Shown here: piece after piece, positions 9,038-18,201 of the stretch
How the letters are laid out: each line of letters starts with the position of its first letter
Position numbering within the stretch: the first letter of the stretch is position 1
NCBI RefSeq assembly: GCF_021390575.1
Contig: NZ_JAJEJQ010000002.1
Location: 62,001-126,000 of the forward strand
Source of the DNA: Paraburkholderia adhaesiva
GTDB taxonomy: Bacteria; Pseudomonadota; Gammaproteobacteria; Burkholderiales; Burkholderiaceae
Reading direction: 5' to 3'
DNA length: 64,000 nucleotides
Notes under the pieces: model-generated
The model's input: the letters and a program-made list of their open reading frames with translations, nothing else
Databases searched by the model: none
Told to the model about the DNA's origin: nothing
Translations under genes and position numbers: made by a program

Positions 9038-10621
9038 TTAGAACGAGTAGATGAACTGCGCGCCGAGCAGGTCGTTGTTCTTGCTGTACGAGCCGTCGCT
9101 GCGCAGGAACACCTTCTGCGTAGCCCAGTCGTGGCGATACTCGACCTTGACCTGGATCTGCTGGGTCGGGAAGAACAGCAGATCGAGTGCTACGTCCTGA
9201 CGCGTCGCGCCCTTGCACTCGGTGCCGAAAGTCGACGAATTGACAACGCAGTCTGCACCGATGCCAAAGCCGTTGTTGGTATCCATGCCGTTGCCATTGA
9301 GCGCGATGCCGCCGCCGCCGCCGCCGTTCTTGGTGTTGACGAGCACGTCATAGCGTGCGGTCACGCCCATCGGGCCCACCGACGGCAAGCTGAACTTGCG
9401 GTGCGCAAGCAGCGACAGACCGTACCACTGCGCGTTGCCGCCGTTGAACGCAGCACGCTGCTGCTGGCCGTAATCGACCTGGGCGTTGTATTGCAGGTCC
9501 GCGAGCGTGTAGGTCGCGTCCATCTGGCCGAAGAGGAAGTAGCCTCCCGAGCTCGTCGCAAAGCCGCCCGGACCAAAACCAGGGCCACCCGTAAGCGGAT
9601 TGGTGCCGCTTGCCAGCGTCTGGCGTCCGATGTTGAACGAACCGCCGACATCCAGCGCGCTCGACCAGGTGTAATCAACACGCGCGGTAAACGTCGGGAC
9701 CCTGTTGCTCACCGTGATCGGATCGCCCAGGGCGTTCGTGCCGGTCTGCGTTTGCGCGCCATACGTGCGGTACTGCTCGTTGGCGATCATGAACTTGTAC
9801 GACCAGTTGCCGCTCGGTGCCCAGTTCCAGCCCACGCCTACGTAGCTGCCCGGATCGGAGAAATCGTAGAGCAGGTTGTGCGTGAGGGTCAGCATCAGGT
9901 TGGACTGCTGCACTTCATAGCCGCCGAAGCTCGGCATCAAACCTGCAACGAACGTTCCCGTGGAGGTAACCGGCACGGTGATGATCGCCGTGTTCAGGAT
10001 GTTGTTGCCGATCTCGCCCTTATGGTTGGCCAACAGATTAATACCGTTGCCGCGGTTAGGCATGATCGAAACTTCTGCCGACGGTGCCATCGGTCCGACA
10101 CCGAACGTCTTCTTGATGTCGAGGTACAGGTCGCCGAACGTACTGTTGAAGTAGTTGTAGTCGGTCGAGTGGTTCGCAAACAGGAACGACGACGTATTCT
10201 GCGCGCGATTGTAGATGTACGTCGGGTCGATGTAGCCCGTGATCGACAGACCCGAGAGCGGTCCGGTGTTCGCTGCGTCGGTGAGCGAATCAACCTTGAG
10301 CTGCTGGTTGGCGATCTGCTGCTTCATCGTATCGACCTGGTCGTTGGTCAGACGCGCCGGTGCACTGCCGTACTCGGGCGAGGTCACGTCCACAACCTGA
10401 GCGGGCGCTGCAGCCACCGGTGCCGGTGCCACTACCGCCGCGTTCTTCGTGGCGCTCTTCGCACCCTTCGATTCTGCCAGTTCGGACTTGAGCGATTTCA
10501 CCTCTTTTTGCAGCGCGTTCAATTGCGCCTGCAGGGCTTTGATCTGGTCACTGGTCGTGTCCGCCATGGCGAGCCCCGGCAGCGCCCCGGCAACCAGCAA
10601 ACAGATTAACTTCTTCCTCAT
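9038..10621 (-). CDS. DUF3138 family outer-membrane-like protein
   Basis: The 527-residue exported protein has a signal peptide ending LAMA. Its N-terminal coiled coil (SDQIKALQAQLNALQKEVKS) is followed by an Ala/Pro linker and a long C-terminal region of alternating aromatic strands ending FIYSF, a typical outer-membrane barrel terminus. I recognise it as DUF3138, a family known to me mainly from Burkholderiales and without assigned function. The coiled coil plus barrel layout recalls phosphate-selective and other substrate-specific porins. Embedded between potI and puuB in a putrescine operon, it could be the outer-membrane entry route for polyamines, which is inference. AAGGAG precedes the ATG. 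Confidence 0.82.
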   Translation of the reverse strand: MRKKLICLLVAGALPGLAMADTTSDQIKALQAQLNALQKEVKSLKSELAESKGAKSATKNAAVVAPAPVAAAPAQVVDVTSPEYGSAPARLTNDQVDTMKQQIANQQLKVDSLTDAANTGPLSGLSITGYIDPTYIYNRAQNTSSFLFANHSTDYNYFNSTFGDLYLDIKKTFGVGPMAPSAEVSIMPNRGNGINLLANHKGEIGNNILNTAIITVPVTSTGTFVAGLMPSFGGYEVQQSNLMLTLTHNLLYDFSDPGSYVGVGWNWAPSGNWSYKFMIANEQYRTYGAQTQTGTNALGDPITVSNRVPTFTARVDYTWSSALDVGGSFNIGRQTLASGTNPLTGGPGFGPGGFATSSGGYFLFGQMDATYTLADLQYNAQVDYGQQQRAAFNGGNAQWYGLSLLAHRKFSLPSVGPMGVTARYDVLVNTKNGGGGGGIALNGNGMDTNNGFGIGADCVVNSSTFGTECKGATRQDVALDLLFFPTQQIQVKVEYRHDWATQKVFLRSDGSYSKNNDLLGAQFIYSF

Positions 10622-10683
10622 CAGGATTCTCCTTGTGGGTCGTTATTGCAAAGACATCGGCGTGTGAATCAGGTACCCCGTTT

Positions 10684-10713
10684 GCGTACGGCTCGCCCCT
10701 GCGAGCCGTACGC
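10684..10713. other. Perfect 13-bp hairpin inside the putrescine operon
   Basis: Arms GCGTACGGCTCGC and GCGAGCCGTACGC pair perfectly around a 4-base loop. It lies in the 170-base gap between potI and the DUF3138 gene. Neither side carries a U-run, so it is more likely an mRNA-processing or stability element than a strong terminator. Confidence 0.7.
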
Positions 10714-10791
10714 CCCTCTACACGTTTGCCGCGTGATGTTGCTTCGCGTTGTGCGTCAGGTTGTATTTCCAGTGCTGCAGATCTGCTCCGC

Positions 10792-11703
10792 TCAGGCCGC
10801 TCTGCGGCCAAGCGGTTGGCCCACCGCGCCCACAGGTGCTGCGGGCTTAACGGACTCGGCGGGTTCGGGTTGCATGAACGCCAGCTGCATATCGCGCAGG
10901 CGCTTTTTCTCGCGGGCCGTCATCAACTGGTTCACGATGACCACCCCGATCGTCACCGCGCTGATAAAGAGCGTGGCCAGCGCGTTCATCTCGGGATTCA
11001 GGCCAAGACGTACGCGCGAGAACACAACGAGCGGCAACGTGGTCGAACCCGGGCCCGAGAGGAACGCGGAGAGCACGAGATCGTCGATCGAGAGCGTGAA
11101 CGAGAGCAGCCAGCCGGAGAGCAGGGCCTGCGAGATCAGCGGCAGCGTGATGACGAAGAACACCTTCAGCGGCGTGGCGCCCAGATCGAGTGCGGCTTCT
11201 TCGAGCGAGCGGTTCATCTCCTTCACACGCGACTGAACGATGATCGCGACGTAGGAGACGCACAGCATCACGTGACCGATCCACATCGTGATGATGCCGC
11301 GGCCCTTCGGCCAGCCGAGCGTCTGCTCGAGCGCCACGAACAGCAGCAGGAGCGAAATACCCTGAATGACTTCGGGAATCACGAGCGGTGCGTTGATCAT
11401 GGCCGTGTAGAGCGTGAAGCCCTTGAAGCGGCCCATGCGCGCGAGCACATAGCCTGCCCACGTGCCGATCGCGACCGACGCGAACGCGGTCATCAGGCCG
11501 ATCTTCAGCGAGAGCCACGCGGCGGTGAGCAGTTCGTCGTCGTGTAGCAGCGCGGCGTACCACTTGAGCGAGAACCCAGACCAGACGGTAACGAGCTTCG
11601 ACTCGTTGAACGAATAGACAATGAGGCTGATGATCGGGATGTAGAGGAACAGAACCCCGATCGTGAGCACGCCTGCCGAGAGTGCGCGGTTTGGCTTGAT
11701 CAT
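10792..11703 (-). CDS. potI: Putrescine ABC importer, permease PotI
   Basis: The 303-residue inner-membrane permease has about six helices. Its start MIKPNRALSAGVLTIGVLFL overlaps the potH stop as ATGA at 11700-11703, so the longer open frame to 11979 is a shadow of potH. Near residue 175 the cytoplasmic EAA loop reads SLEEAALDLGATPLKVFFVITLP. The segment SFTLSIDDLVLSAFLSGPGSTTLP is typical of PotI/PotC permeases. It works with PotH as the channel of PotFGHI. It has a charged C-terminal tail of about 35 residues. Confidence 0.93.
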   Translation of the reverse strand: MIKPNRALSAGVLTIGVLFLYIPIISLIVYSFNESKLVTVWSGFSLKWYAALLHDDELLTAAWLSLKIGLMTAFASVAIGTWAGYVLARMGRFKGFTLYTAMINAPLVIPEVIQGISLLLLFVALEQTLGWPKGRGIITMWIGHVMLCVSYVAIIVQSRVKEMNRSLEEAALDLGATPLKVFFVITLPLISQALLSGWLLSFTLSIDDLVLSAFLSGPGSTTLPLVVFSRVRLGLNPEMNALATLFISAVTIGVVIVNQLMTAREKKRLRDMQLAFMQPEPAESVKPAAPVGAVGQPLGRRAA

Positions 11704-12668
11704 TTGCCTTCCTCCAGTTCCTTGACCTGGTAGTACTGAAAGACCGCCATCGGCACGAGCAGCAGCAGCACCATCGCGACCGTCACTGCGGACGCCATCG
11801 GCCAGTCCATGTTGTTGAAGAACTCGTCCCACATGACGCGGCCGATCATGAGCGTGTCGGCGCCGCCGAGCAGCTCGGGAATCACGTACTCGCCCACCGC
11901 CGGAATGAACACGAGCAGGCTGCCCGCGATGATCCCGTTCTTCGAGAGCGGCAGCGTGATCTGCGTGAACGCGACCCACGGCTTCGCGCCGAGGTCATAC
12001 GCGGCTTCCAGCAGCGTGAGGTCCATCTTGACGAGGTGCGCGTAGAGCGGCATCACCATGAACGGCAGATACGAATAGACCATGCCGATCTGAACGCCCA
12101 CGTCGCTGTGATAGAGCCGCAGCGGCGAAGAAATGAGGCCGATCGCCATGAGCGCGTGATTGAGCAGGCCGTCGTCCTTGAGGATGCCGATCCACGCATA
12201 GACACGGATCAGGAACGACGTCCAGAACGGCAGCATCACGCCCATCATGAGCACGTTGCGCGTGGCCGGATTCGAGCGCGCGATGAAGTACGCGATCGGA
12301 TAGCCGATCAGCAGGCACAGGATGGTGGAGACCGCGGCCATCTTGAGCGAGCTGATATAGGTGGCGATGTACAGGTCGTCCTGCAGCAGGAACGCATAGT
12401 GCGAGAGCTGCAGCGCGAAGTGCACGACGCCGTCTTTGATCTGGACGATGCTCGTGTACGGCGGCACGGCCATCGCCTGGTCGGTGAAGCTGATCTTCAG
12501 CACGAGCAGGAACGGCACGGCGAAGAACAGCGTGAGCCACAGGAACGGGATGCCGATGACGGCGGTGCGGCCCGAGGGCACGAAGCGCGAGAGGAAGCGC
12601 ACAAGCGCACCGCGCCTCACGCCGCCGGCCGCTACCGGCGCGCCGCTGGTGGGAATAGAGGTACTCAT
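11700..12668 (-). CDS. potH: Putrescine ABC importer, permease PotH
   Basis: The 322-residue permease has an N-terminal helix (FLWLTLFFAVPFLLVLKISF) and an EAA loop at LLEAAYDLGAKPWVAFTQITLP. It also carries VFIPAVGEYVIPELLGGADTLMIG, a signature of PotH/PotB. A strong GAGGAGG ribosome site overlaps the end of potG and sits 8 bases before ATG 12666-12668, which favours this start over the longer frame to 12752. It overlaps potI by four bases. It forms the inner-membrane putrescine channel with PotI. Confidence 0.93.
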   Translation of the reverse strand: MSTSIPTSGAPVAAGGVRRGALVRFLSRFVPSGRTAVIGIPFLWLTLFFAVPFLLVLKISFTDQAMAVPPYTSIVQIKDGVVHFALQLSHYAFLLQDDLYIATYISSLKMAAVSTILCLLIGYPIAYFIARSNPATRNVLMMGVMLPFWTSFLIRVYAWIGILKDDGLLNHALMAIGLISSPLRLYHSDVGVQIGMVYSYLPFMVMPLYAHLVKMDLTLLEAAYDLGAKPWVAFTQITLPLSKNGIIAGSLLVFIPAVGEYVIPELLGGADTLMIGRVMWDEFFNNMDWPMASAVTVAMVLLLLVPMAVFQYYQVKELEEGK

Positions 12669-12681
12669 TTCGGCATCCTCC

Positions 12682-13836
12682 TCATTGCGTGAGCACGACG
12701 CCGCTGGCCGGCGCCCACGAGACGTAGACGTCGTCGTTCCAGGCGGGAGCACCCTCGTTCAGGAGGTGCGAACTCGAGAGGTTCGAAACGACCACCTTGC
12801 CGCCCGGCAGGCGCACGTGATAGAGCGAGTAGCTGCCCATGTAGGCGACGTCGGTGACCACGCCGCGCGCCCAGTTGGTTGTCGTGCCGGGTTTCTCGCG
12901 CGTGACGCGCACGCGCTCCGGACGCACGGAGATACCAACGGGCATGCCGAGAGGCCCGGTGATGCCGTGGCTCACGTACATGCGTGTTTCGAGTTCGTCG
13001 CTTTCCACGAAGATGTGATCGGGTTCGTCCTCGACCACGCGGCCCTCGAAGAGGTTGGTCGAGCCGATGAACTCGGCCGAGAAGCGGCAGTTGGGGAATT
13101 CGTAGACTTCGCTCGGCGAGCCGATCTGCATGATGCGGCCCTCGCTCATGACGGCGAGGCGGTTCGCCATGGTCATCGCTTCTTCCTGATCGTGCGTGAC
13201 CATCACACAGGTGACATCGACCTTTTCGATAATGTTCACGAGTTCGAGCTGTGTCTTCTGGCGGATCTTCTTGTCGAGCGCGGACATGGGCTCGTCGAGC
13301 AAGAGCAGCTTGGGGCGCTTGACGAGCGAGCGCGCGAGCGCGACACGTTGCTGCTGGCCGCCCGAAAGCTGATGCGGTTTGCGCTGGCCATAGCGGCTCA
13401 TCTGCACGAGGTTCAGGGCGTCGGCGACGCGCTCCTTGATCTCGTTCTTCGGGACGCCTTCCTGCTTGAGGCCGAATGCGACATTCGACTCGACGCTCAT
13501 GTGCGGAAACAGCGCGTACGACTGGAACATCATGTTGACCGGGCGCCGGTACGGGGGCAGCGTCGCGAGGTCTTCGCCGTCGACGTAGATGCGGCCCGAC
13601 GTGGCAGTTTCGAGTCCTGCGAGCATGCGCAGCAGCGTGGACTTGCCGCAGCCGGAGCTGCCGAGCAGCGCGAACAGTTCGTTCTTCGCGATGTTCAGGC
13701 TCACGTTGTCCACGGCGGTGCTGTCGCCGAATTTTTTGACGACGTTTTCGATTCGCACGAAAGCGTCATTGGAGCTGGCCCTGGTGCCCGATGCACCCAC
13801 GGCTGGATTGGCGTTGACTTTTGACGTCGAATTCAT
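12682..13836 (-). CDS. potG: Putrescine ABC importer, ATP-binding subunit PotG
   Basis: The 384-residue ABC ATPase of the spermidine/putrescine group has Walker A GSSGCGKST near 59-67, signature LSGGQQQRVALARSL, and Walker B LLLLDEPMSALDKK. The H-loop is CVMVTHDQEEAMTMA. A C-terminal TOBE_2 domain begins around EFIGSTNLFEGRVV. I chose the start MNSTSKVNANPA at 13834-13836; an in-frame start 19 codons upstream has no better ribosome site. It is the second gene of the potFGHI block, 253 bases after potF and 13 bases before potH. Confidence 0.93.
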   Translation of the reverse strand: MNSTSKVNANPAVGASGTRASSNDAFVRIENVVKKFGDSTAVDNVSLNIAKNELFALLGSSGCGKSTLLRMLAGLETATSGRIYVDGEDLATLPPYRRPVNMMFQSYALFPHMSVESNVAFGLKQEGVPKNEIKERVADALNLVQMSRYGQRKPHQLSGGQQQRVALARSLVKRPKLLLLDEPMSALDKKIRQKTQLELVNIIEKVDVTCVMVTHDQEEAMTMANRLAVMSEGRIMQIGSPSEVYEFPNCRFSAEFIGSTNLFEGRVVEDEPDHIFVESDELETRMYVSHGITGPLGMPVGISVRPERVRVTREKPGTTTNWARGVVTDVAYMGSYSLYHVRLPGGKVVVSNLSSSHLLNEGAPAWNDDVYVSWAPASGVVLTQ

Positions 13837-14089
13837 GATGTAACCTTGGTTCCTTTCTGATCGCAGGCACGAGTCGACCCGCACGGGGCGCATGACGCGA
13901 CTCGCGGACTTCTGCGAACGAGGCTCGGGGAAGGCTGCGCGGCCTTAGTGCAACTCACACAATTGAGGCGACCGAGGTGACCTGGGCGCGCGCAGCCGGA
14001 CTACCACCGCTGACTTCAGGCGGAGAGGGGTCGAGCGATCCCTCTTCCGCAGTGTCTCCTTCGCTTCATTTCCAGACGGCTTCTGTCAA

Positions 14090-15211
14090 TCAATGGCCCG
14101 TCTTGAGCTGAGCCCACAGACGGTTTTCCAGACGCAGGATGTCGGCCGGCATCGGCTTCATTAGCGTCATCTTCTTGAGAACTTCATCCGACGGGTACAC
14201 GGTCGGATCCTGGGCGACGCCCGGCGTCACGAAAGTGCGTGCGGCCTTGTTTGCCGTCGGATAAAACACTTCGTTCGTGATCTGCGAGTTGACCTTCGGA
14301 TCTTCGATGTAGTTGATCCACTTCATCGCTGCTTCGGGGTGCGGTGCATCCTTCGGCACGACCATCACGTCGAACCACAGCAGACCGCCTTCCTTCGGGT
14401 TCGTGAACTTGAGTTCATACGAACGCTTGGCTTCTTCGGCACGGCGGTGCGCGATGCCGACGTCACCCGACCAGGCCACTGCGACGCAGATGTCGTTGTT
14501 CACGAGGTCGTTGATGTAGCCCGACGAGTTGAACTGGGTGATGTACGGGCGGACTTTCTTCAGCACTTCAAAGGCGGCCTGATAGTCAGCCGGATTCGTG
14601 CTGTTCGGGTCCTTGTGCATGTATTGCAGCGTGGCGGCGAACACGTCCACGGCCTGGTCGAGGAACGACACGCCGCAGCCCTTCAGCTTCGAGAGATATT
14701 GCGGATCGAGCACGAGCGCCCAGCTGTCCAGCGGCGCGTTGTCGCCGAGTGCCTTCTTGACGGCCTGCACGTTGTAGCCGATGCCGTCGGTGCCGAAGGC
14801 CCAGGGCACGCCGTACTGATTGCCCGGATCGGCGTCCGCGATCATGCGCATGAGCGTCGGATCGAGGTTCGACAGGTTAGGCATGTGCGCCTTGTCGAGC
14901 TTCTGGTACACGCCTGCCTGAATCTGCTTGGCCATGTAGTTCGAGGTCGGCACGACGATGTCATAGCCCGAGCTGCCTGCGAGCAGCTTGGCCTGCAGCG
15001 TGTCGTCGCTGTCGTAGTTGTCGTACTTGACCTTGATTCCGGTCTGCTTTTCGAAGTTCGGAATCGTGTCCTTCGCAATGTAGTCGGACCAGTTGTAGAC
15101 GTTCAGCACCTCATCGGCCGCGCTGGCCGTTTGGCTCGAAGTAGCCGTGAGACCCGCGCACAGGGCGAGGGCAGCTGTCGCGACCGCATGACGAAGATGA
15201 CAAACACTCAT
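14090..15211 (-). CDS. potF: Periplasmic putrescine-binding protein PotF
   Basis: The 373-residue polyamine-binding protein has a signal peptide ending ASA. Its mature start DEVLNVYNWSDYIAKDTIPN is diagnostic for PotF/PotD. The later segments GIGYNVQAVKKALG, VAWSGDVGIAHRRAEE and LLWFDVMVVPKDAPHPEAA match the hinge and ligand loops of the family. AGGGGAA precedes ATG 15209-15211. The first 24 codons of the longer frame are excluded because they lie upstream of this site. It captures putrescine in the periplasm for PotGHI. The 250 bases between it and potG hold no gene. Confidence 0.94.
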   Translation of the reverse strand: MSVCHLRHAVATAALALCAGLTATSSQTASAADEVLNVYNWSDYIAKDTIPNFEKQTGIKVKYDNYDSDDTLQAKLLAGSSGYDIVVPTSNYMAKQIQAGVYQKLDKAHMPNLSNLDPTLMRMIADADPGNQYGVPWAFGTDGIGYNVQAVKKALGDNAPLDSWALVLDPQYLSKLKGCGVSFLDQAVDVFAATLQYMHKDPNSTNPADYQAAFEVLKKVRPYITQFNSSGYINDLVNNDICVAVAWSGDVGIAHRRAEEAKRSYELKFTNPKEGGLLWFDVMVVPKDAPHPEAAMKWINYIEDPKVNSQITNEVFYPTANKAARTFVTPGVAQDPTVYPSDEVLKKMTLMKPMPADILRLENRLWAQLKTGH

Positions 15212-15289
15212 GTTGGTTTCCCCTGAAGATGAAGATGGATCGGCAGTGCCTTTACCCCGAGACATGCCACCGACCCCTGACAAGTGGTA

Positions 15290-16723
15290 TTACAAAAGAC
15301 CCAGTTGCTGCGCCGTTGCGTCGATGGCCTTCTTCGCCTTCGACACGAGTTCGTCGATTTCGCTACGCGTGATCACGAGCGGCGGCGAGAGCAGCATCCG
15401 GTCGCCCGTCGCACGCATGATCAGATTGCCGTTGAAGCAGAAGTCGCGGCACAGCGTGCCGACATCGCCGCCGTTCGCGAAGCGCTTGCGCGTCTTCGGA
15501 TCTTGAGCGAGTTGAATGCCTGCAACGAGACCGACGCCGGAGATGTCACCCACGATCGGATGATTGGCGAGCGCTTCGCGCAGGCGTTGCTGGAAGTACG
15601 GTCCGGTGTCGTGCTTCACGCGCTCGACAATGCCTTCGTCGCGCAGCAGCTTGAGGTTCGCGACCGCGACAGCGGCTGCCACCGGGTGACCCGAGTACGT
15701 GAGACCGTGATTGAAGTCGCCGTTCTCGATGATGGCCTTTGCGACGCGATCATGGAGGCCCACCGCGCCCATCGGCACGTAACCGCTCGTGAGGCCCTTG
15801 GCCATCGTGATCAGGTCAGGCTCGAAGCCGAAGTGCTGATGCGCGAACCATTCGCCGGTACGACCGAAGCCGCCGATCACTTCGTCGGCGCAGAGCAGGA
15901 TGTCGTACTTGCGGCAGATGCGCTGGATTTCCGGCCAGTAGGTCGACGGCGGGAAGATCACGCCGCCCGCGCCCTGGAACGGCTCGCCGATGAACGCAGC
16001 GACGTTCTCCGCGCCGACTTCGAGGATCTTCGCTTCGAGCTGCTGCGCACGCGCGAGGCCGAATTCTTCCGGCGTCATGTTGGCTTCGGCTTCGCCGAAG
16101 AAATACGGCTGGTCGATGTGAACGATGTTCTCGACCTTCGACGGCATCTGTTCGTGCATGTACCCCATGCCGCCCAGCGTTCCGCCCGCGATGGTCGAAC
16201 CGTGATAACCGTTCTTGCGCGAGATGACGATCTTCTTCGATGCCTTGCCCTGCGTGAACCAGTATTGATGCACGATGCGCAGCACCGTGTCGTTGCCCTC
16301 GGAACCGCTGTTGCAGTAGAAGAAGTGGTTGAACGGCGCCGGCGCGAGTTGCGCGAGCAGTGCCGACAATTCGATGACCGGCGGGTGCGTCGTCTTGAAG
16401 AACGTGTTGTAGTACGGCAGTTCCTGCATCTGCTTGTAGGCGGCGTCAGCGAGTTCCTTGCGGCTGTAGCCGACGTTCACGCACCAGAGGCCGGCCATGC
16501 CGTCGATGATCTGGTTGCCTTCCGAATCCCACAGGTACACGCCCTTCGCCTTCACGATCACGCGGCTGCCGTGCTTGTTCAGCGAGCCCATGTCCGAGAA
16601 CGGATGAATGTGGTGCGCGGCGTCGAGGGCGCGATACTCGGCCGTCGAGCGCGCGGTTTCTGCGCGCAGCGTCGTCGGTGCGGCCTGGATCACGCTTGCG
16701 GGGGCATCGATTCGATAACTCAT
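15290..16723 (-). CDS. spuC: Putrescine/polyamine aminotransferase, class III PLP
   Basis: The 477-residue class III aminotransferase has the ALDAAHHIHPFSD start region typical of SpuC-type polyamine:pyruvate transaminases. It also has CNSGSEGNDTVLR (phosphate loop), SRKNGYHGSTIAGG, ILLCADEVIGGFGRTG (PLP Asp) and ITMAKGLTSGYVPMGAV, whose Lys would carry the PLP. It converts putrescine to 4-aminobutyraldehyde, a route parallel to PuuA/PuuB. ATG 16721-16723 follows an AGGAGA ribosome site supplied by the hairpin repeat element at 16739-16821. It sits between puuA and potF in the same orientation. Omega-amino acid:pyruvate transaminase is an alternative. Confidence 0.87.
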   Translation of the reverse strand: MSYRIDAPASVIQAAPTTLRAETARSTAEYRALDAAHHIHPFSDMGSLNKHGSRVIVKAKGVYLWDSEGNQIIDGMAGLWCVNVGYSRKELADAAYKQMQELPYYNTFFKTTHPPVIELSALLAQLAPAPFNHFFYCNSGSEGNDTVLRIVHQYWFTQGKASKKIVISRKNGYHGSTIAGGTLGGMGYMHEQMPSKVENIVHIDQPYFFGEAEANMTPEEFGLARAQQLEAKILEVGAENVAAFIGEPFQGAGGVIFPPSTYWPEIQRICRKYDILLCADEVIGGFGRTGEWFAHQHFGFEPDLITMAKGLTSGYVPMGAVGLHDRVAKAIIENGDFNHGLTYSGHPVAAAVAVANLKLLRDEGIVERVKHDTGPYFQQRLREALANHPIVGDISGVGLVAGIQLAQDPKTRKRFANGGDVGTLCRDFCFNGNLIMRATGDRMLLSPPLVITRSEIDELVSKAKKAIDATAQQLGLL

Positions 16724-16738
16724 TGCTTGTCTCCTGTC

Positions 16739-16821
16739 GATGGGACTTGGCGCTTCAGCGCTTAGTCCCATCCCATGTAAAACGGTTGATGGGATGGGGC
16801 GCTTTAGCGCTTCGTCCCATC
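16739..16821 (-). repeat. Two tandem 34-nt hairpin repeats upstream of the transaminase start
   Basis: Two stem-loops, 16739-16772 and 16788-16821, each have 16-bp arms and a 2-base loop with AGCGCT or GGCGCT at the tip. Read on the reverse strand, each is preceded by (T)TNCATG. The downstream copy runs straight into GACAGGAGACAA, the ribosome site of the aminotransferase. The same element occurs at 29835, 36209 and 38193. Confidence 0.9.
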
Positions 16822-16838
16822 CCATGCAAAGTATTCAG

Positions 16839-18173
16839 TTACACGTGCAGCAGAAGATGCTTGCGTTCCCACGAACTTATCACGCGGAAATACGCTTCAT
16901 ATTCCGTTTCCTTGAGCGCCAGATACGCACGCACGAACTTCTCGCCGAGCATCTCCTTCATCGGCTCGCACGAACTCATCAGCGTGATGCCCTCTTCGAG
17001 GTTGCGCGGAAGTTGATACGGCAGCGCGTAGCCGTCGCTCACGAGCGGCTCGGTCGGCTTCAGATGCTGCGTGAGGCCGAGATAACCTGCGGCGAGCGTC
17101 GCGGCGATAGCGAGGTACGGGTTCGTGTCCACGCCCGGAATGCGGTTCTCGACGCGACGCGCGGCCGGCGACGAGTGCGGCACGCGGAAGCCCACCGTGC
17201 GGTTGTCATAGCCCCACGCGACGTTGATCGGCGCAGCCATAAAGCGCGACAGACGGCGGTACGAATTGATGTACGGCGCGAAGATCGGCATCAGCGCAGG
17301 CGTGTATTTCTGCAGGCCCGCGATGTACGCGTAGAACATGTCGGTGGCCTTGCCGTCTGCGCCGGTGAACAGGTTCTGGCCGCTTTCCGCGCTGACGAGG
17401 CTCTGGTGAACGTGCATGGCCGAACCCGGCTCGTTCTCCATCGGCTTCGCCATGAAGGTCGCGTACATGTGGTGGCGCAGCGCAGCTTCGCGGACCGTGC
17501 GCTTGAACAGGAACACGCGGTCGGCGAGATTCAGCGGATCGCCGTGCATGAAGTTGATTTCCATTTGCGCGGCGCCGACTTCGTGAATCAGCGTATCGAC
17601 TTCGAGGTCCTGGACGTCACAGTACTCGTAGATGTCTTCGAAGAGCGGGTCGAATTCGTTGACCGCTTCGATCGAGTACGCCTGGCGGCCCGTCTCCGGA
17701 CGCCCCGTACGACCGACCGGCGGCACGAGGGGAAGGTCCGGGTCCTTGTTCATGTCGACGAGGTAGAACTCCAGCTCCGGCGCGATGACCGGCTTCCAGC
17801 CCTTCGCCTCATACATTTCGAGCACGCGGCGCAGCACGCGGCGCGGCGAAATTTCGACGGGCGTGCCGTCGAAGTGGACGCAGTCGTGAATCACCTGGGC
17901 GGTGGGGTCGACGGCCCACGGAATGATGCGGATCGTCGAGGCGTCCGGCACGCAGACCATGTCGGGGTCGGTGACGCCAGTGAAGCTGTCGTCTTCCGGA
18001 TACTCGCCGGTGACGGTCTGGATCATGACGGCTTGCGGCAGGCGCATGGATTCGCCCGATTCGAACTTGCTGCGCGGGATGATCTTGCCGCGCGCGATGC
18101 CCGCCATGTCGGGGATGATCGCTTCAACTTCGGTGATGTGATGCTTCTTCAGGAATTCGTCGATGTCATGCAT
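16839..18173 (-). CDS. puuA: Gamma-glutamylputrescine synthetase (glutamine-synthetase family)
   Basis: The 444-residue enzyme has the glutamine synthetase fold: an N-terminal beta-grasp with DMAGIARGKIIPRSKF, then APELEFYLV (metal Glu), EVGAAQMEINF, SAMHVHQSL and the ATP-site NRTVGFRVPHSSP..RRVENRIPG. The last motif and the short length are typical of PuuA rather than GlnA. It ligates glutamate to putrescine using ATP, the first step of the Puu pathway. The start MHDIDEFLKKHH at 18171-18173 was chosen; the longer frame to 18386 runs into puuD. Twenty-eight bases separate it from puuD. Confidence 0.93.
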   Translation of the reverse strand: MHDIDEFLKKHHITEVEAIIPDMAGIARGKIIPRSKFESGESMRLPQAVMIQTVTGEYPEDDSFTGVTDPDMVCVPDASTIRIIPWAVDPTAQVIHDCVHFDGTPVEISPRRVLRRVLEMYEAKGWKPVIAPELEFYLVDMNKDPDLPLVPPVGRTGRPETGRQAYSIEAVNEFDPLFEDIYEYCDVQDLEVDTLIHEVGAAQMEINFMHGDPLNLADRVFLFKRTVREAALRHHMYATFMAKPMENEPGSAMHVHQSLVSAESGQNLFTGADGKATDMFYAYIAGLQKYTPALMPIFAPYINSYRRLSRFMAAPINVAWGYDNRTVGFRVPHSSPAARRVENRIPGVDTNPYLAIAATLAAGYLGLTQHLKPTEPLVSDGYALPYQLPRNLEEGITLMSSCEPMKEMLGEKFVRAYLALKETEYEAYFRVISSWERKHLLLHV

Positions 18174-18201
18174 GATCGTTCTCTCTATCTGTTGGGGCGC
18201 T

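Noticed and set aside
8960..10609. Long forward open frame of 549 codons
   Set aside because: Antisense to the DUF3138 gene; Arg/Val-rich shadow composition.
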